A stretch of 61,067 bases of DNA from JBPCOI01 sp051000395 (GTDB lineage Bacteria > Actinomycetota > Actinomycetes > Mycobacteriales > Jatrophihabitantaceae), in contig JBPCOI010000017.1 of NCBI GenBank assembly GCA_051000395.1, positions 1 to 61,067 of the forward strand. The letters are read 5' to 3'. The notes under the pieces were generated by a model that was not told the DNA's origin, ran no database searches, and worked only from the letters and a program-made list of their open reading frames with translations. Position numbers and translations under genes: made by a program. Below, piece after piece: positions 1 to 10,618 of this stretch. Position 1 is the first letter of the stretch, and each line of letters begins with the position of its first letter.

Positions 1-83
1 AAAAGGCTACGCCGCCCGCGGCCGGTGCCGCCCACCAGCGGACCGGACAGTCATGCAGGCCAGCCCGGGCGGGGCTCACGGGT

Positions 84-713
84 TCAGCGCACGCCGCGCG
101 GGCGGAACTGGACGCTGATCCGGGGGCCTACCGGCCGGACCGTCTTGGGGATGGCATGCTCCCAGGTCCGCTGGCAGCTGCCGCCCATCACGATCAGGTC
201 GCCGTGCCCCAGGACGCGGCGCACCGTGGCGCCGCCGCCGCGCGGTCGCAGCAGCAGCGGCCGCGGCGCGCCGACGGAGACGATCGCGACCATGGTGTCC
301 TCGCGGCTGCCCCGCCCGATGCGGTCGCCGTGCCAGGCCACGCTGTCGCGTCCGTCGCGGTACAGGCACAGCCCGGCGGTGCGGAACGGCTCGCCGAGTT
401 CGGCGGCGTAGTGCGCGTCGAGCGCGGCCCTGGCCGCGTGCAGGACGGGATCGGGCAGCGGCTCGTCCTCGTCGTAGAAGCACAGCAGCCTCGGCACGTC
501 GACCATCCGCTCGTACATGCGGCGCCGTTCGGCGCGCCACGGCACGAGGTCGCGCAACCGCTCGAACAGCTCGTCCGCGCCACCGATCCAGCCGGGACGC
601 AGGTCGATCCACGCGCCGTCGCCAAGCACGGTGCGTTGCACGCTCGCGCCGAGCGGCGCGGGTCCGGGCGGGCGTGCACATTCGAGCAGGGAAGCCTGGA
701 AGCCGGTCGGCAC
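84..713 (-). CDS. AlkB-like 2-oxoglutarate/Fe(II) dioxygenase
   Basis: A 209-residue protein of the AlkB-like 2OG-Fe(II) oxygenase family, which oxidatively removes alkyl lesions from nucleic acids. The core shows WHGD (the HxD iron ligands), then LGHGDLIVMGG, a distal H in WEHAIPK, and a C-terminal SVQFRPRG whose arginines fit 2-oxoglutarate binding. The length is usual for bacterial AlkB homologues. The GTG start is preceded by TAGGCT on the same strand with seven bases between, which suggests a leaderless transcript. It is divergent from the lrp gene. The substrate (DNA or RNA) cannot be told from sequence. Confidence 0.85.
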   Translation of the reverse strand: MPTGFQASLLECARPPGPAPLGASVQRTVLGDGAWIDLRPGWIGGADELFERLRDLVPWRAERRRMYERMVDVPRLLCFYDEDEPLPDPVLHAARAALDAHYAAELGEPFRTAGLCLYRDGRDSVAWHGDRIGRGSREDTMVAIVSVGAPRPLLLRPRGGGATVRRVLGHGDLIVMGGSCQRTWEHAIPKTVRPVGPRISVQFRPRGVR

Positions 714-796
714 GGGCGTCAGCCTACTCTGCGAACCGCGAACACGCGTGTGATTAAGGGGAGCTCGGGCGTCGGCCGGCGGCTAGTCTCGACGGC
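714..796. promoter_or_regulatory. Divergent promoter region, alkB-like / lrp
   Basis: This 83-base gap lies between two divergent genes. On the minus strand TAGGCT (721-726) sits seven bases before the GTG at 713. On the plus strand TAGTCT (784-789) sits seven bases before the GTG at 797. Both match TAnnnT -10 boxes placed for leaderless transcripts. No convincing -35 boxes were seen. Confidence 0.4.
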
Positions 797-1291
797 GTGG
801 CCGGCGAACTGAACGACACGACCGATCGGCTGATCGCGGCCGCGCTGATCGTGGACGGGCGCAGCACGCTGCGCAGCCTGGCGGCGGCCAGCGGGCTGTC
901 CGTTTCCGCCGTGCAGGCGCGCGTTCGCCGGCTGGAGGCCGAGGGCGTGATCCGCGGCTACACCGCGCTGGTCGATCCGCAGACAATCGGCCTTCCGCTC
1001 GCGGCCCTCATCGCGATCACGCCGCTCGATCCCGAGCACGAGTACGACGTCCCGGAGCGCATCGCCGGGCTGCGCGAGGTCGAGTCGTGCCACTCCGTCG
1101 CGGGGGAGGACAGCTTCGTGCTGTTCGTCCGGGTCGCGTCGCCGAGCGCGCTGGAGGGTCTGATCCGCGAGATCCGCCGCCGCGCGAACGTGTCGACCCG
1201 GACCACCGTCGTGCTGCAGACGTTCTTCGAGCGGCGTGCGCAGCCACCGTCCGACGAGGGAACAAACGCGACCGGAATATCGTCGGCGTAG
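797..1291 (+). CDS. Lrp/AsnC family transcriptional regulator
   Basis: A 164-residue Lrp/AsnC regulator. The N-terminal helix-turn-helix (about residues 8-55) reads SLAAASGLSVSAVQARVRRL, followed by the RAM ligand-binding domain with VESCHSVAGEDSFVLFVRV. Family members bind amino acids and act as dimers or octamers. It lies immediately upstream of lysine 6-aminotransferase in the same direction, as the Mycobacterium tuberculosis lrpA-lat pair does, so it probably senses lysine or a related amino acid and controls lat (inference). The GTG start fits the TAGTCT box seven bases upstream. Confidence 0.9.
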   Translation: MAGELNDTTDRLIAAALIVDGRSTLRSLAAASGLSVSAVQARVRRLEAEGVIRGYTALVDPQTIGLPLAALIAITPLDPEHEYDVPERIAGLREVESCHSVAGEDSFVLFVRVASPSALEGLIREIRRRANVSTRTTVVLQTFFERRAQPPSDEGTNATGISSA

Positions 1292-1317
1292 CCGCCAGTT
1301 CACCGGAAGATTTCTTG

Positions 1318-1323
1318 TATAGT
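1318..1323 (+). promoter_or_regulatory. -10 box of lat
   Basis: TATAGT lies seven bases before the ATG at 1331 in an AT-rich patch (ATTTCTTGTATAGT) that stands out from the surrounding GC-rich DNA. The spacing predicts transcription starting at or next to the start codon. This favours the ATG at 1331 over the in-frame GTG at 1322, which falls inside the box. Confidence 0.5.
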
Positions 1324-1330
1324 GGGGGTC

Positions 1331-2674
1331 ATGACGACGCTACGCTCGGCCCTGACCCCTGACCTCGCTGACGAGATCACCGCAGCCGAGGTGCACGCGA
1401 CGATCGGCCGGCACATGCTGGCCGACGGATTCGAGCTGGTGCTCGACCTCGACGCGTCGCAGGGCTCGACCCTCGTCGATGCCCGCGACGGCACGCGCTA
1501 CCTGGATCTGTTCACCTTCTTCGCCTCCTCCGCGTTGGGCATGAACCCGCCGGCGCTAGCGAGCGACGCTGACTTCCTGCGCGAGCTCGGCACCGTTGCG
1601 GTGAACAAGCCGAGCAACTCCGACGTCTACACGGTGCCGATGGCCCGCTTCGTCGAGACGTTCGCGCGCGTGCTCGGCGACCCCGCGCTGCCGCACCTGT
1701 TCTTCATCGACGGCGGAGCGCTCGCCGTCGAGAACGCGCTGAAGATCGCCTTCGACTGGAAGAGCCGCTGGAACGAGGCACACGGCGTCGACCCGGCCCT
1801 GGGCACCAAGGTGCTGCATCTGGAGAAGGCGTTCCACGGGCGCAGCGGCTACACGATGTCGCTGACGAACACCGACCCGAGCAAGGTGGCCCGCTTCCCG
1901 AAGTTCGACTGGCCGCGCCTCGGCTCGCCGTCGATCAACGGATCGCCTGACGTCGAGGCAGACGAGCGCGCGGTGCTCGCCGCAGCACGGCAGGCCTTCG
2001 AGGCGGCCCCGCACGACATCGCCTGCTTCATCGCCGAGCCGATCCAGGGCGAGGGCGGCGACAACCACTTCCGTCCCCAGTTCCTGCAGGCAATGCAGGC
2101 GCTGTGTCACGAGTTCGACGCGCTGTTCGTGCTGGACGAGGTGCAGACCGGATGCGGCATGACCGGCACCGCCTGGGCCTACCAGCAACTGGGCCTTGCG
2201 CCTGACATCGTGGCGTTCGGCAAGAAGACGCAGGTCTGCGGCGTGATGGCAGGCGGCCGCGTCGACGAGGTGCCCGACAACGTCTTCGCCGTCTCGTCGC
2301 GGATCAACTCCACCTGGGGCGGCAACCTGACCGACATGGTCCGCTCCCGGCGCATCCTCGAGGTCATCGAGTCCGAGGGCCTCATCGCCCGCGCCGCGTC
2401 GCTCGGCGAACACCTGCGCGGCGGCCTGCAGCGCCTGGCTGCCGAGCACGCCGTGGTCTCCGACGTCCGCGGTCGCGGTCTGATGTGCGCGTTCACGCTG
2501 CCCTCGGCCGAGGTCCGCGACGCGCTCATCGCCGGGCTGCGCGAACGCGAGCGAGTCCTGGTGCTCGGCTGCGGCACGTCCAGCCTGCGCTTCCGGCCTG
2601 CCCTGAGCGTGTCGGTCGACGAGCTCGACAGCGGGCTTGCGGCGATCGGGCGCGTGCTCAGCTCGCTCGCATGA
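1331..2674 (+). CDS. lat: L-lysine 6-aminotransferase
   Basis: A 447-residue class III PLP aminotransferase that moves the epsilon-amino group of lysine to 2-oxoglutarate, giving allysine (aminoadipate semialdehyde). LAT hallmarks are LDEVQTGCGMTGTAWAYQ and the PLP-lysine segment FGKKTQVCG (K298/K299), with SRINSTWGGNLTDMVR near the C-terminal third. Length matches known LAT proteins (about 440-450 residues). The gene follows an Lrp regulator as in M. tuberculosis. Its TGA overlaps the ATG of the next gene (ATGA), so the 2-oxoadipate dioxygenase is translationally coupled. Lysine breakdown is the likely role; beta-lactam precursor supply, as in Streptomyces, is unlikely because no such genes are nearby. 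Confidence 0.92.
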   Translation: MTTLRSALTPDLADEITAAEVHATIGRHMLADGFELVLDLDASQGSTLVDARDGTRYLDLFTFFASSALGMNPPALASDADFLRELGTVAVNKPSNSDVYTVPMARFVETFARVLGDPALPHLFFIDGGALAVENALKIAFDWKSRWNEAHGVDPALGTKVLHLEKAFHGRSGYTMSLTNTDPSKVARFPKFDWPRLGSPSINGSPDVEADERAVLAAARQAFEAAPHDIACFIAEPIQGEGGDNHFRPQFLQAMQALCHEFDALFVLDEVQTGCGMTGTAWAYQQLGLAPDIVAFGKKTQVCGVMAGGRVDEVPDNVFAVSSRINSTWGGNLTDMVRSRRILEVIESEGLIARAASLGEHLRGGLQRLAAEHAVVSDVRGRGLMCAFTLPSAEVRDALIAGLRERERVLVLGCGTSSLRFRPALSVSVDELDSGLAAIGRVLSSLA

Positions 2675-4071
2675 CCCCCGCGCTCGCTCCCTGGCAGTTG
2701 CGTGCGGCGTTCGCCGCGCGGATGGCCGAGACGTACGGCCACGAGGTGCCCGCCTACCGCACGTTGGTCGAGGTCGCGAACGCGGTCAACGCCGACGTGC
2801 TGGTGCGCGACGGTGCCGGCGCCGAGCGGCTCGGGTCGATCGCGCGGGTAACGGCCGAGCGGCACGGCGCGATCCGCGTCGGCACCGCGCGCGAGTTGGC
2901 GCAGGTGGCACGGATCTTCGCGGCGCTCGGCATGTATCCCGTCGGGTTCTACGACCTCCGCGACACGGCGCGGTCCGCGGTTCCGGTGCTGAGCACGGCA
3001 TTTCGTCCCGTCGCCGCCGCGGAACTGGCCCGCAACCCGTTCCGCATGTTCACGTCGATGCTCGTCACCGACGACCGGCGGTTCTTCTCCGCCGAGCTGC
3101 AGGCTCGCCTGGACGCGTTCCTGGCACGGCGCATCCTGTTCCCGCCGGAGCTGATCGTGCTGTCCGACAAGGCCATCGCCGACGCCGGCCTCGGCGCGGA
3201 CGACACGGAGACCTTCCTCAAGCTGGCCACCGGAGCGTTCGAACTGTCCGCCGAGCCAGTCGATCGCTCGTGGTACCGGGAACTGGAGGCGGTCTCGGCG
3301 GTCGCGGCCGATATCGGCGGCACGTCCTCGACGCACATCAACCACCTGACACCGCGCGTGCTCGACATCGATGAGCTGTACCGGCGGATGTCGCAGCGCG
3401 GCATTCGGATGATCGACACCATCCAGGGTCCGCCGCGTTGGGGCGGACCGGATGTCCTGCTGCGGCAGACGTCCTTCCGGGCGCTGGCCGAGCAGCGGAT
3501 GTTCCGCGCTCCGGACGGGTCGATGTCAGCGGGCTCGCTGCGCGTGCGCTTCGGCGAGGTGGAGGCGCGCGGGATCGCGCTGACGCCCGCTGGCCGTGAT
3601 CGCTACGACGCCATGCTGGCAGAGGTCGACCGCAGGCTGGCCGGCGCCGAGGGTGCGTCGCGGCAGGACGTCGCGGCCGCGGTCTGGGACGAGCGGATGC
3701 CTGCGGACGAGTCCGGCCTGCTCGGCGAGCAACTGGCGTTCTTCAGCTACGCAGCGGGCGACCCGGCACGAGCCGAATCCGGCGCGACACTAATCGCGCT
3801 GGTCGAGGCGGGCGCGCTGTCGGTCACCCCGATCGTCTACGAGGACTTCCTGCCGCGCTCGGCAGCCGGCATCTTCCAGTCCAACCTCACGGCCGAAGGC
3901 ACCCGCGACAGCTCCGTCGAAGGCTCGCGGCGCGACGCGGGCTGGCTCTCGGACGTCATCGGCGCCGCGGTCGCCGACCCGGTCGAGCTCTATGCCGCGC
4001 AGCAGCAGGCCTCGCTGCGGGCGGCGCTCGCGTCGCTGCCCGGTCACCCCGGCGACCCTGGTGCCGGCTGA
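2671..4071 (+). CDS. hglS: 2-oxoadipate dioxygenase/decarboxylase (HglS, DUF1338)
   Basis: A 466-residue DUF1338 (VOC-like) protein. The Pseudomonas putida member HglS converts 2-oxoadipate to D-2-hydroxyglutarate using iron and O2 in lysine catabolism. Candidate metal and substrate residues have the same spacing as in HglS as I recall it: H65 and R69 in RHGAIRVGT, H222 in THINHLTPR, and E296 in RFGEVEARG. The start is the ATG overlapping the lat stop; longer upstream extensions would run inside lat. Coupling to lat places it at the end of the route from lysine through allysine, 2-aminoadipate and 2-oxoadipate. The intervening dehydrogenase and second transaminase are not in this window. Confidence 0.85.
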   Translation: MTPALAPWQLRAAFAARMAETYGHEVPAYRTLVEVANAVNADVLVRDGAGAERLGSIARVTAERHGAIRVGTARELAQVARIFAALGMYPVGFYDLRDTARSAVPVLSTAFRPVAAAELARNPFRMFTSMLVTDDRRFFSAELQARLDAFLARRILFPPELIVLSDKAIADAGLGADDTETFLKLATGAFELSAEPVDRSWYRELEAVSAVAADIGGTSSTHINHLTPRVLDIDELYRRMSQRGIRMIDTIQGPPRWGGPDVLLRQTSFRALAEQRMFRAPDGSMSAGSLRVRFGEVEARGIALTPAGRDRYDAMLAEVDRRLAGAEGASRQDVAAAVWDERMPADESGLLGEQLAFFSYAAGDPARAESGATLIALVEAGALSVTPIVYEDFLPRSAAGIFQSNLTAEGTRDSSVEGSRRDAGWLSDVIGAAVADPVELYAAQQQASLRAALASLPGHPGDPGAG

Positions 4072-4088
4072 CGGGTACGCGTCGAGGG

Positions 4089-6359
<2,271 letters not shown>

Positions 6360-6390
6360 GCGTCGCGTCGACGCGCGCGCTCGTCTCCCA

Positions 6391-6425
6391 TTGCCAAGTT
6401 ATATAAGCAGATTATATAATTGGCC
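6391..6425. promoter_or_regulatory. MarR operator and leaderless promoter
   Basis: A strongly AT-rich island in GC-rich DNA. It holds an imperfect inverted repeat: left arm 6393-6406 (GCCAAGTTATATAA) and right arm 6412-6424 (TTATATAATTGGC), with a five-base centre and one unmatched base. TTGCCA at 6391-6396 and TATAAT at 6415-6420, 18 bases apart, form a near-consensus promoter, and the ATG of marR follows six bases later. The repeat covers both promoter boxes, so it is a good MarR operator candidate (autorepression), and could also affect the divergent E1 gene. Confidence 0.75.
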
Positions 6426-6426
6426 T

Positions 6427-6852
6427 ATGGCAAAGCAGTCGGACCTGGTAGCGCTCTCGCGCTCGATCGAGCGGCTCGCGATGTGGGTCCGGCGGTTGGC
6501 GCCGACGCAGCTGAGCACCAGCACGGTCACCACCCTGGACACGCTGCGGATCGAGGGACCCCTGCGGATCTGCGAGCTCGCCGAGCGTGAGGCCGTCTCG
6601 CAGCCCGGGATGACGACGCTGGTCAACCGGCTGGAGTCGGCCGGCCACGCCGAACGTGTCGCCGACCCGACCGACGGGCGAGCCACGCTCGTGCGGATCA
6701 CCAGCGCGGGCCGCGCAGTGCTGGCCGACCGGCACGCCGCCCGGTCTGGTGCCGTTCGCGCCGAGCTGCGCCACCTCGACGCAGCCGACCGGGCAGCTCT
6801 CGTGGCCGCGATGCCCGCCGTGGAACGACTCATCAGACACACCGCGAAGTAG
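6427..6852 (+). CDS. MarR family transcriptional regulator
   Basis: A 141-residue MarR-type winged-helix repressor. The DNA-binding region reads ICELAEREAVSQPGMTTLVN, followed by the wing VADPTDGRATLVRITSAGR. The start is the ATG six bases after the TATAAT box; the long open frame upstream of it is not coding. It sits directly ahead of an MFS exporter (12-base gap), the usual arrangement of a ligand-responsive repressor and the pump it controls. The inducing compound is unknown. Confidence 0.9.
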   Translation: MAKQSDLVALSRSIERLAMWVRRLAPTQLSTSTVTTLDTLRIEGPLRICELAEREAVSQPGMTTLVNRLESAGHAERVADPTDGRATLVRITSAGRAVLADRHAARSGAVRAELRHLDAADRAALVAAMPAVERLIRHTAK

Positions 6853-6864
6853 AGGACGCGCCCT

Positions 6865-8124
6865 ATGAGCTCGACCGCCAGCCCGTTCAGGCAGCCGAAG
6901 GCCGTCTGGGCCGTCGCCTTCGCGTGCGTCATCTCGTTCATGGGGATCGGCCTCGTCGACCCGATCCTCGCCTCGCTGCGAGACAAGCTGCACGCCAGCC
7001 CGAGCCAGGTGGAGCTGCTGTTCACCAGCTACCTGGTGGTGACCGCAGTCGCGATGCTCGTCACCGGCTGGGTGTCGAGCCGTATCGGCGCGAAGCGCAC
7101 CCTGATCGCCGGCCTGGTGCTGATCGTGGTGTTCGCCGCCCTGGCCGGCTCGTCCGGCAGCATCGGCGGGATCGTCGGGTTCCGCGCCGGCTGGGGGCTG
7201 GGCAACGCGCTGTTCATCGCGACGTCGCTGTCGGTGATCGTCAGCTCCGCGAGCGGGGGCTTCGCCGGGGCGATCGTGCTGTACGAGACGGCGCTGGGCC
7301 TCGGGATTGCGATGGGACCGCTGCTCGGCGGCGAGCTGGGATCGATCAGCTGGCGCGGGCCGTTCTACGGCGTCTCGGTGCTGATGGCGATCGCCCTGGT
7401 CGCCACCGTGGTACTGCTGCCCACGAGCGCGAAGCCGCAACGCCGGGAGAGCATCACCGAGCCGCTCAAGGCGCTGCGCCACCGCAGCCTGGCCACCACG
7501 AGCGTGGTCGGCCTGCTCTACAACTGGGGCTTCTTCACCCTGCTGGGGTACTCGCCGTTTCTAATGCGGATCAACAGCCCACAGCAACTCGGGCTGGTGT
7601 TCTGCGCATGGGGCGTGCTCGTCGCGGCATTCGCGGTGTGGGTCGCGCCGTGGCTCAAGGCTCGGCTCGGTACGGCGCGAACGCTGTACGGGAACTTCGT
7701 GCTGATGGCGCTCGACCTGGCCGTCATCGGCATCTGGCCGGGCGAGCGAAGCGTGGTGATCGTCGCCGTGATCGTCGCGGGCGCATTCATCGGGGTGAAC
7801 AACACGCTCGTCACGACCGCGGTGATGAGCATCGCCCCGGTCGAGCGGCCGGTCGCGTCGGCCACCTACGGTTTCGTGCGCTTCATCGGCGGCGGCCTGG
7901 CGCCGTTCGTCGCCAGCAAGCTGGTGGAGGGCTACAACGCCCACGTGCCGTTCCTGCTGGGGGCGGGGACGGTGCTGGTGGCTGCGGGGGTGCTCACCAC
8001 CGTGCACCGCGCGCTACGGGCGGCCGACGACGGTGCCGTTGTTCAGCCCGAGCGCAGCGAGCTGGACCGCGTCGAGCGGGAGGACGAGATCCAGGTCGCC
8101 GCCGGGATCGGCAACGAGAGCTGA
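6865..8124 (+). CDS. MFS drug/proton antiporter
   Basis: A 419-residue major facilitator superfamily transporter with about 12 membrane segments. Motif A is seen as GWVSSRIGAKRTLIAG between helices 2 and 3, and the antiporter motif C as ALGLGIAMGPLLGG in helix 5, which points to efflux rather than uptake. It is cotranscribed with the upstream marR. A charged cytoplasmic tail of about 25 residues follows the last helix. The likely role is export of a toxic compound sensed by MarR; the substrate cannot be inferred. Confidence 0.88.
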   Translation: MSSTASPFRQPKAVWAVAFACVISFMGIGLVDPILASLRDKLHASPSQVELLFTSYLVVTAVAMLVTGWVSSRIGAKRTLIAGLVLIVVFAALAGSSGSIGGIVGFRAGWGLGNALFIATSLSVIVSSASGGFAGAIVLYETALGLGIAMGPLLGGELGSISWRGPFYGVSVLMAIALVATVVLLPTSAKPQRRESITEPLKALRHRSLATTSVVGLLYNWGFFTLLGYSPFLMRINSPQQLGLVFCAWGVLVAAFAVWVAPWLKARLGTARTLYGNFVLMALDLAVIGIWPGERSVVIVAVIVAGAFIGVNNTLVTTAVMSIAPVERPVASATYGFVRFIGGGLAPFVASKLVEGYNAHVPFLLGAGTVLVAAGVLTTVHRALRAADDGAVVQPERSELDRVEREDEIQVAAGIGNES

Positions 8125-8133
8125 GCTTTCGCC

Positions 8134-8505
8134 TCAGGCCGCCTCACGGCGCACCCGCAGTGCCCAGCCGACGAGCGAAAGCTGCATCGGCAACCGCAGC
8201 AGCACTGCAGCGCGCCTGAGCGGTGGATCCGTACGCGCGTCCAGAGCCATCTGCACGTTGGCAGGAAGCACGCCGACGAACAGTGCGGCGGCCGCGAGCC
8301 CGCCGACGCGCCGGGTCCGCGGCAGGGCGACCGCGGCGCCGATGACGATCTCGGCGACGGCCGAACCGTAGGTCCAGGCACGCGCCGGTCCGGGCAGCTG
8401 CGGCGGGATCATCGCGTCGTAGAAGCCAGGCCTCAGGAAATGGGTGAGCCCGGCGCCCGCGAGCAACGCGGCCAGTCCCGAGGCGGAGCCAACGGTTGCG
8501 GGCAT
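8134..8505 (-). CDS. DoxX-like small membrane protein
   Basis: A 123-residue protein with about four hydrophobic segments, resembling DoxX/MauE-family membrane proteins: LTHFLRPGFYDAMIP in the first loop, and a glycine-rich second helix AVAEIVIGAAVALP. Its function is unknown; family members are linked to thiol or quinone redox chemistry. GATAGT lies seven bases before the ATG at 8505 on the minus strand, favouring this start over the GTG at 8514. It is convergent with the MFS gene (nine-base gap). Confidence 0.7.
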   Translation of the reverse strand: MPATVGSASGLAALLAGAGLTHFLRPGFYDAMIPPQLPGPARAWTYGSAVAEIVIGAAVALPRTRRVGGLAAAALFVGVLPANVQMALDARTDPPLRRAAVLLRLPMQLSLVGWALRVRREAA

Positions 8506-8656
8506 GCGGGCCACTATCGCACGCCCGCGGACGTCAAAGCGGTCGCCGCCGCGTTGCTACCCTCGGACGCATAGCGGTGCGGATGCACCGAACCGTCGCC
8601 GCAGCCCGGGTGTGGACGCCGCGGACGCTCCACACATGACGCACGGGAGGTGGACC

Positions 8657-10546
8657 GTGGCGCTGCGGCGCAGGGCGCAGGCGCGCGACCACGACATGTT
8701 CGCGGGCTTCAGCGAGGTCAGCGAGATCGGCGTCGGCAGTCTCGCCGTCGTGTACCGTGCGCGCGAGCTGCAGACCAACCGCCTCGTCGCGCTCAAGCTG
8801 CTCAACGTCCGCGATGCGTCTCCGCGTGCGCTCGAATCCTTCCAGCGCGAGTCGGTGGCACTGGGGGCGCTGAGCTCGCACCCCAACATCGTCACGCTGT
8901 TCCGCACGTTTCCCACGCCGGACGGACGCCCGGTGCTGGTGCTCGAGCTGTGCGCGGGTGCGATCTCCGATCGCCTGCTCGGCGGCAATGGGCTGCCTGT
9001 GCAGGATGCGGTGTCGATCGGGATCAAGGTCGCCGGCGCGCTGGAGACCGCGCACCGTGGCGGCATCCTGCACCGAGACGTGAAGCCGCAAAACATCCTG
9101 GTCACCGAGTTCGGGGAGCCGGCGCTTGCCGACTTCGGCGTAGCGATGCTTCAGTCCTCGACGCAGACCACCGCCGGCCTGTTCGATTTCACCACGTTGC
9201 ACGCCGCGCCGGAACTGCTCGAGGGCGGCGGCACATCGGCGGCCACCGACGTCTACGAACTGGCCTCCACGCTGTACCAGCTGATCGCGGGACAGTCCGC
9301 CTTTCGCGCCTACGACGGGGAGTCGCCGGCCTCGGTGATCCTGCGGATCCTGCGCGATCCGGTACGCCCACTCAGCGGTGCGGGCCTGCCGGTGCAGCTG
9401 TCGGATCTCCTGATCCGCGCGATGTCCAAGGACAAGGACGACCGCCCGCCGACCGCCGTGGAGTTCGCCGCCGAGCTCGCCGACGTGGAGATCGCGCAGG
9501 GCTGGCCGCGCACGCAGTTCCTCATCCGCGGTCCTGGGGTCTCGGCGCCGGGATCGCTGGGCGCGCAGATCACCCGCCTGCCCGCCGCGGTCACCCGTGC
9601 CCCCGATCCGGCGGTCCCCGTGCCCGCGCCGCCGGCTCCTGTCCCGCTGGTCGCGCCGCAGCCGGTCGCGCCGGAGTGGGAACAACGGCCGTCGGCTGCA
9701 GCCGACGGCGCGGACACTCCAGGCGTGCCCGCGGCGAACCCGCGGCACGCGGCCCCGTCCCCCGTCGCTCTGCCCACCGGACGCCCCGCCGAGCAGCGGG
9801 TCCAACAATCACCCGAATGTCCGGCCGAACAACCGAACGAATTCGTTCTCGAACAGCCGAGCGAATCGCGCATCGCCACTCCGCCGTCGAGGCCGGCTCC
9901 CGAAACCGCCGTCCCACTACCCCCGGCGGCGATCGAGGCGGAGCCCGAGACCCGCGCCTGGCAGCCCGCGGAGGTCGCGCTCGAATCTGCGGCTGAGCCG
10001 CAGCTGCAACGGGGGCAGCGCCAGGACGAGCGCGCGTCGGAGGCCTTGGCGGCGTCGTGGTGGGCACCCGTTGCGACCCGCCCCGACGAGCAGCCGTCGG
10101 CTGATCAGCAGTACCCCGTCCCGCCCGCGGCAACCCGGACGAACGCGCCGGGCGCAGCGCCGAATGTCCCGCAGTGGGCCTTCCGCGCGCCGACACTCAC
10201 GCCGTCCGCCTCGCAGTTCACCGGAGACCTGAGCATCGACCCCGACTCGCTGCGCCCGAAGCTCACCGTGCGCAGCGGACTGTCGTCGATGACGGTCGAC
10301 GATCGGCAACTCACGCTGCGCTCGATGCTGCGCCGCGATCGTCTGCCCTGGTCGCAGGTCAGCGGATTCGAGCCGCACTTCCCCGACGGCGAGCCGGGCA
10401 CGGGCGCGAAGGGTGTGCTGCTCGCGCAGACACCGAGGGGTGCCGTGGAGCTGCCGGCGACCAAGCGCCGCACCGGCGAGCTGCAGCGCGTGCACGCGCT
10501 GCTCGACGCCTACCGAATGCGGGCCCAGCAGCACGCCAACCGCTGA
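8657..10546 (+). CDS. Ser/Thr protein kinase with Pro-rich linker and C-terminal PH-like region
   Basis: A 629-residue Hanks-type kinase. Visible elements are the glycine loop IGVGSLAVVYRA, catalytic lysine K47 (VALKLL), HRDVKPQN from residue 139, DFG from residue 159 and the APE motif HAAPELLEG. After about residue 290 comes a long Pro/Glu/Ala-rich linker, then a folded C-terminal region (about residues 520-625, from DLSIDPDSLRPKLTVRSG) that looks like a small PH-type beta domain. No membrane segment or PASTA repeat is present, so it is cytosolic. GTG 8657 is chosen because GGGAGG (8645-8650) lies six bases upstream. It is convergent with the MoxR/DUF58/transglutaminase operon, suggesting a link to envelope functions (inference). 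Confidence 0.88.
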   Translation: MALRRRAQARDHDMFAGFSEVSEIGVGSLAVVYRARELQTNRLVALKLLNVRDASPRALESFQRESVALGALSSHPNIVTLFRTFPTPDGRPVLVLELCAGAISDRLLGGNGLPVQDAVSIGIKVAGALETAHRGGILHRDVKPQNILVTEFGEPALADFGVAMLQSSTQTTAGLFDFTTLHAAPELLEGGGTSAATDVYELASTLYQLIAGQSAFRAYDGESPASVILRILRDPVRPLSGAGLPVQLSDLLIRAMSKDKDDRPPTAVEFAAELADVEIAQGWPRTQFLIRGPGVSAPGSLGAQITRLPAAVTRAPDPAVPVPAPPAPVPLVAPQPVAPEWEQRPSAAADGADTPGVPAANPRHAAPSPVALPTGRPAEQRVQQSPECPAEQPNEFVLEQPSESRIATPPSRPAPETAVPLPPAAIEAEPETRAWQPAEVALESAAEPQLQRGQRQDERASEALAASWWAPVATRPDEQPSADQQYPVPPAATRTNAPGAAPNVPQWAFRAPTLTPSASQFTGDLSIDPDSLRPKLTVRSGLSSMTVDDRQLTLRSMLRRDRLPWSQVSGFEPHFPDGEPGTGAKGVLLAQTPRGAVELPATKRRTGELQRVHALLDAYRMRAQQHANR

Positions 10547-10566
10547 CCTGTCGCGGCAAGCTCGAC

Positions 10567-10618
10567 CGTGCCGGGCAACGGCGAGCCCGCTCAGTGCGCC
10601 CGGCGCCGTCCCGGCACG
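10567..10618. terminator. Hairpin between convergent genes
   Basis: Left arm 10567-10583 and right arm 10604-10618 pair over 15 positions (CGTGCCGGG / CCCGGCACG plus ACGGCG / CGCCGT) with a two-base bulge and a 20-base loop. It lies where the kinase and transglutaminase genes converge, and its right arm overlaps the end of the latter. There is no U-tract, so it is a hairpin-type actinobacterial terminator candidate. Confidence 0.5.

Noticed and set aside
8124..8134. Hairpin candidate between the MFS and DoxX-like genes (CTGAG...CTCAG)
   Set aside because: Only five base pairs, too weak to call a terminator.
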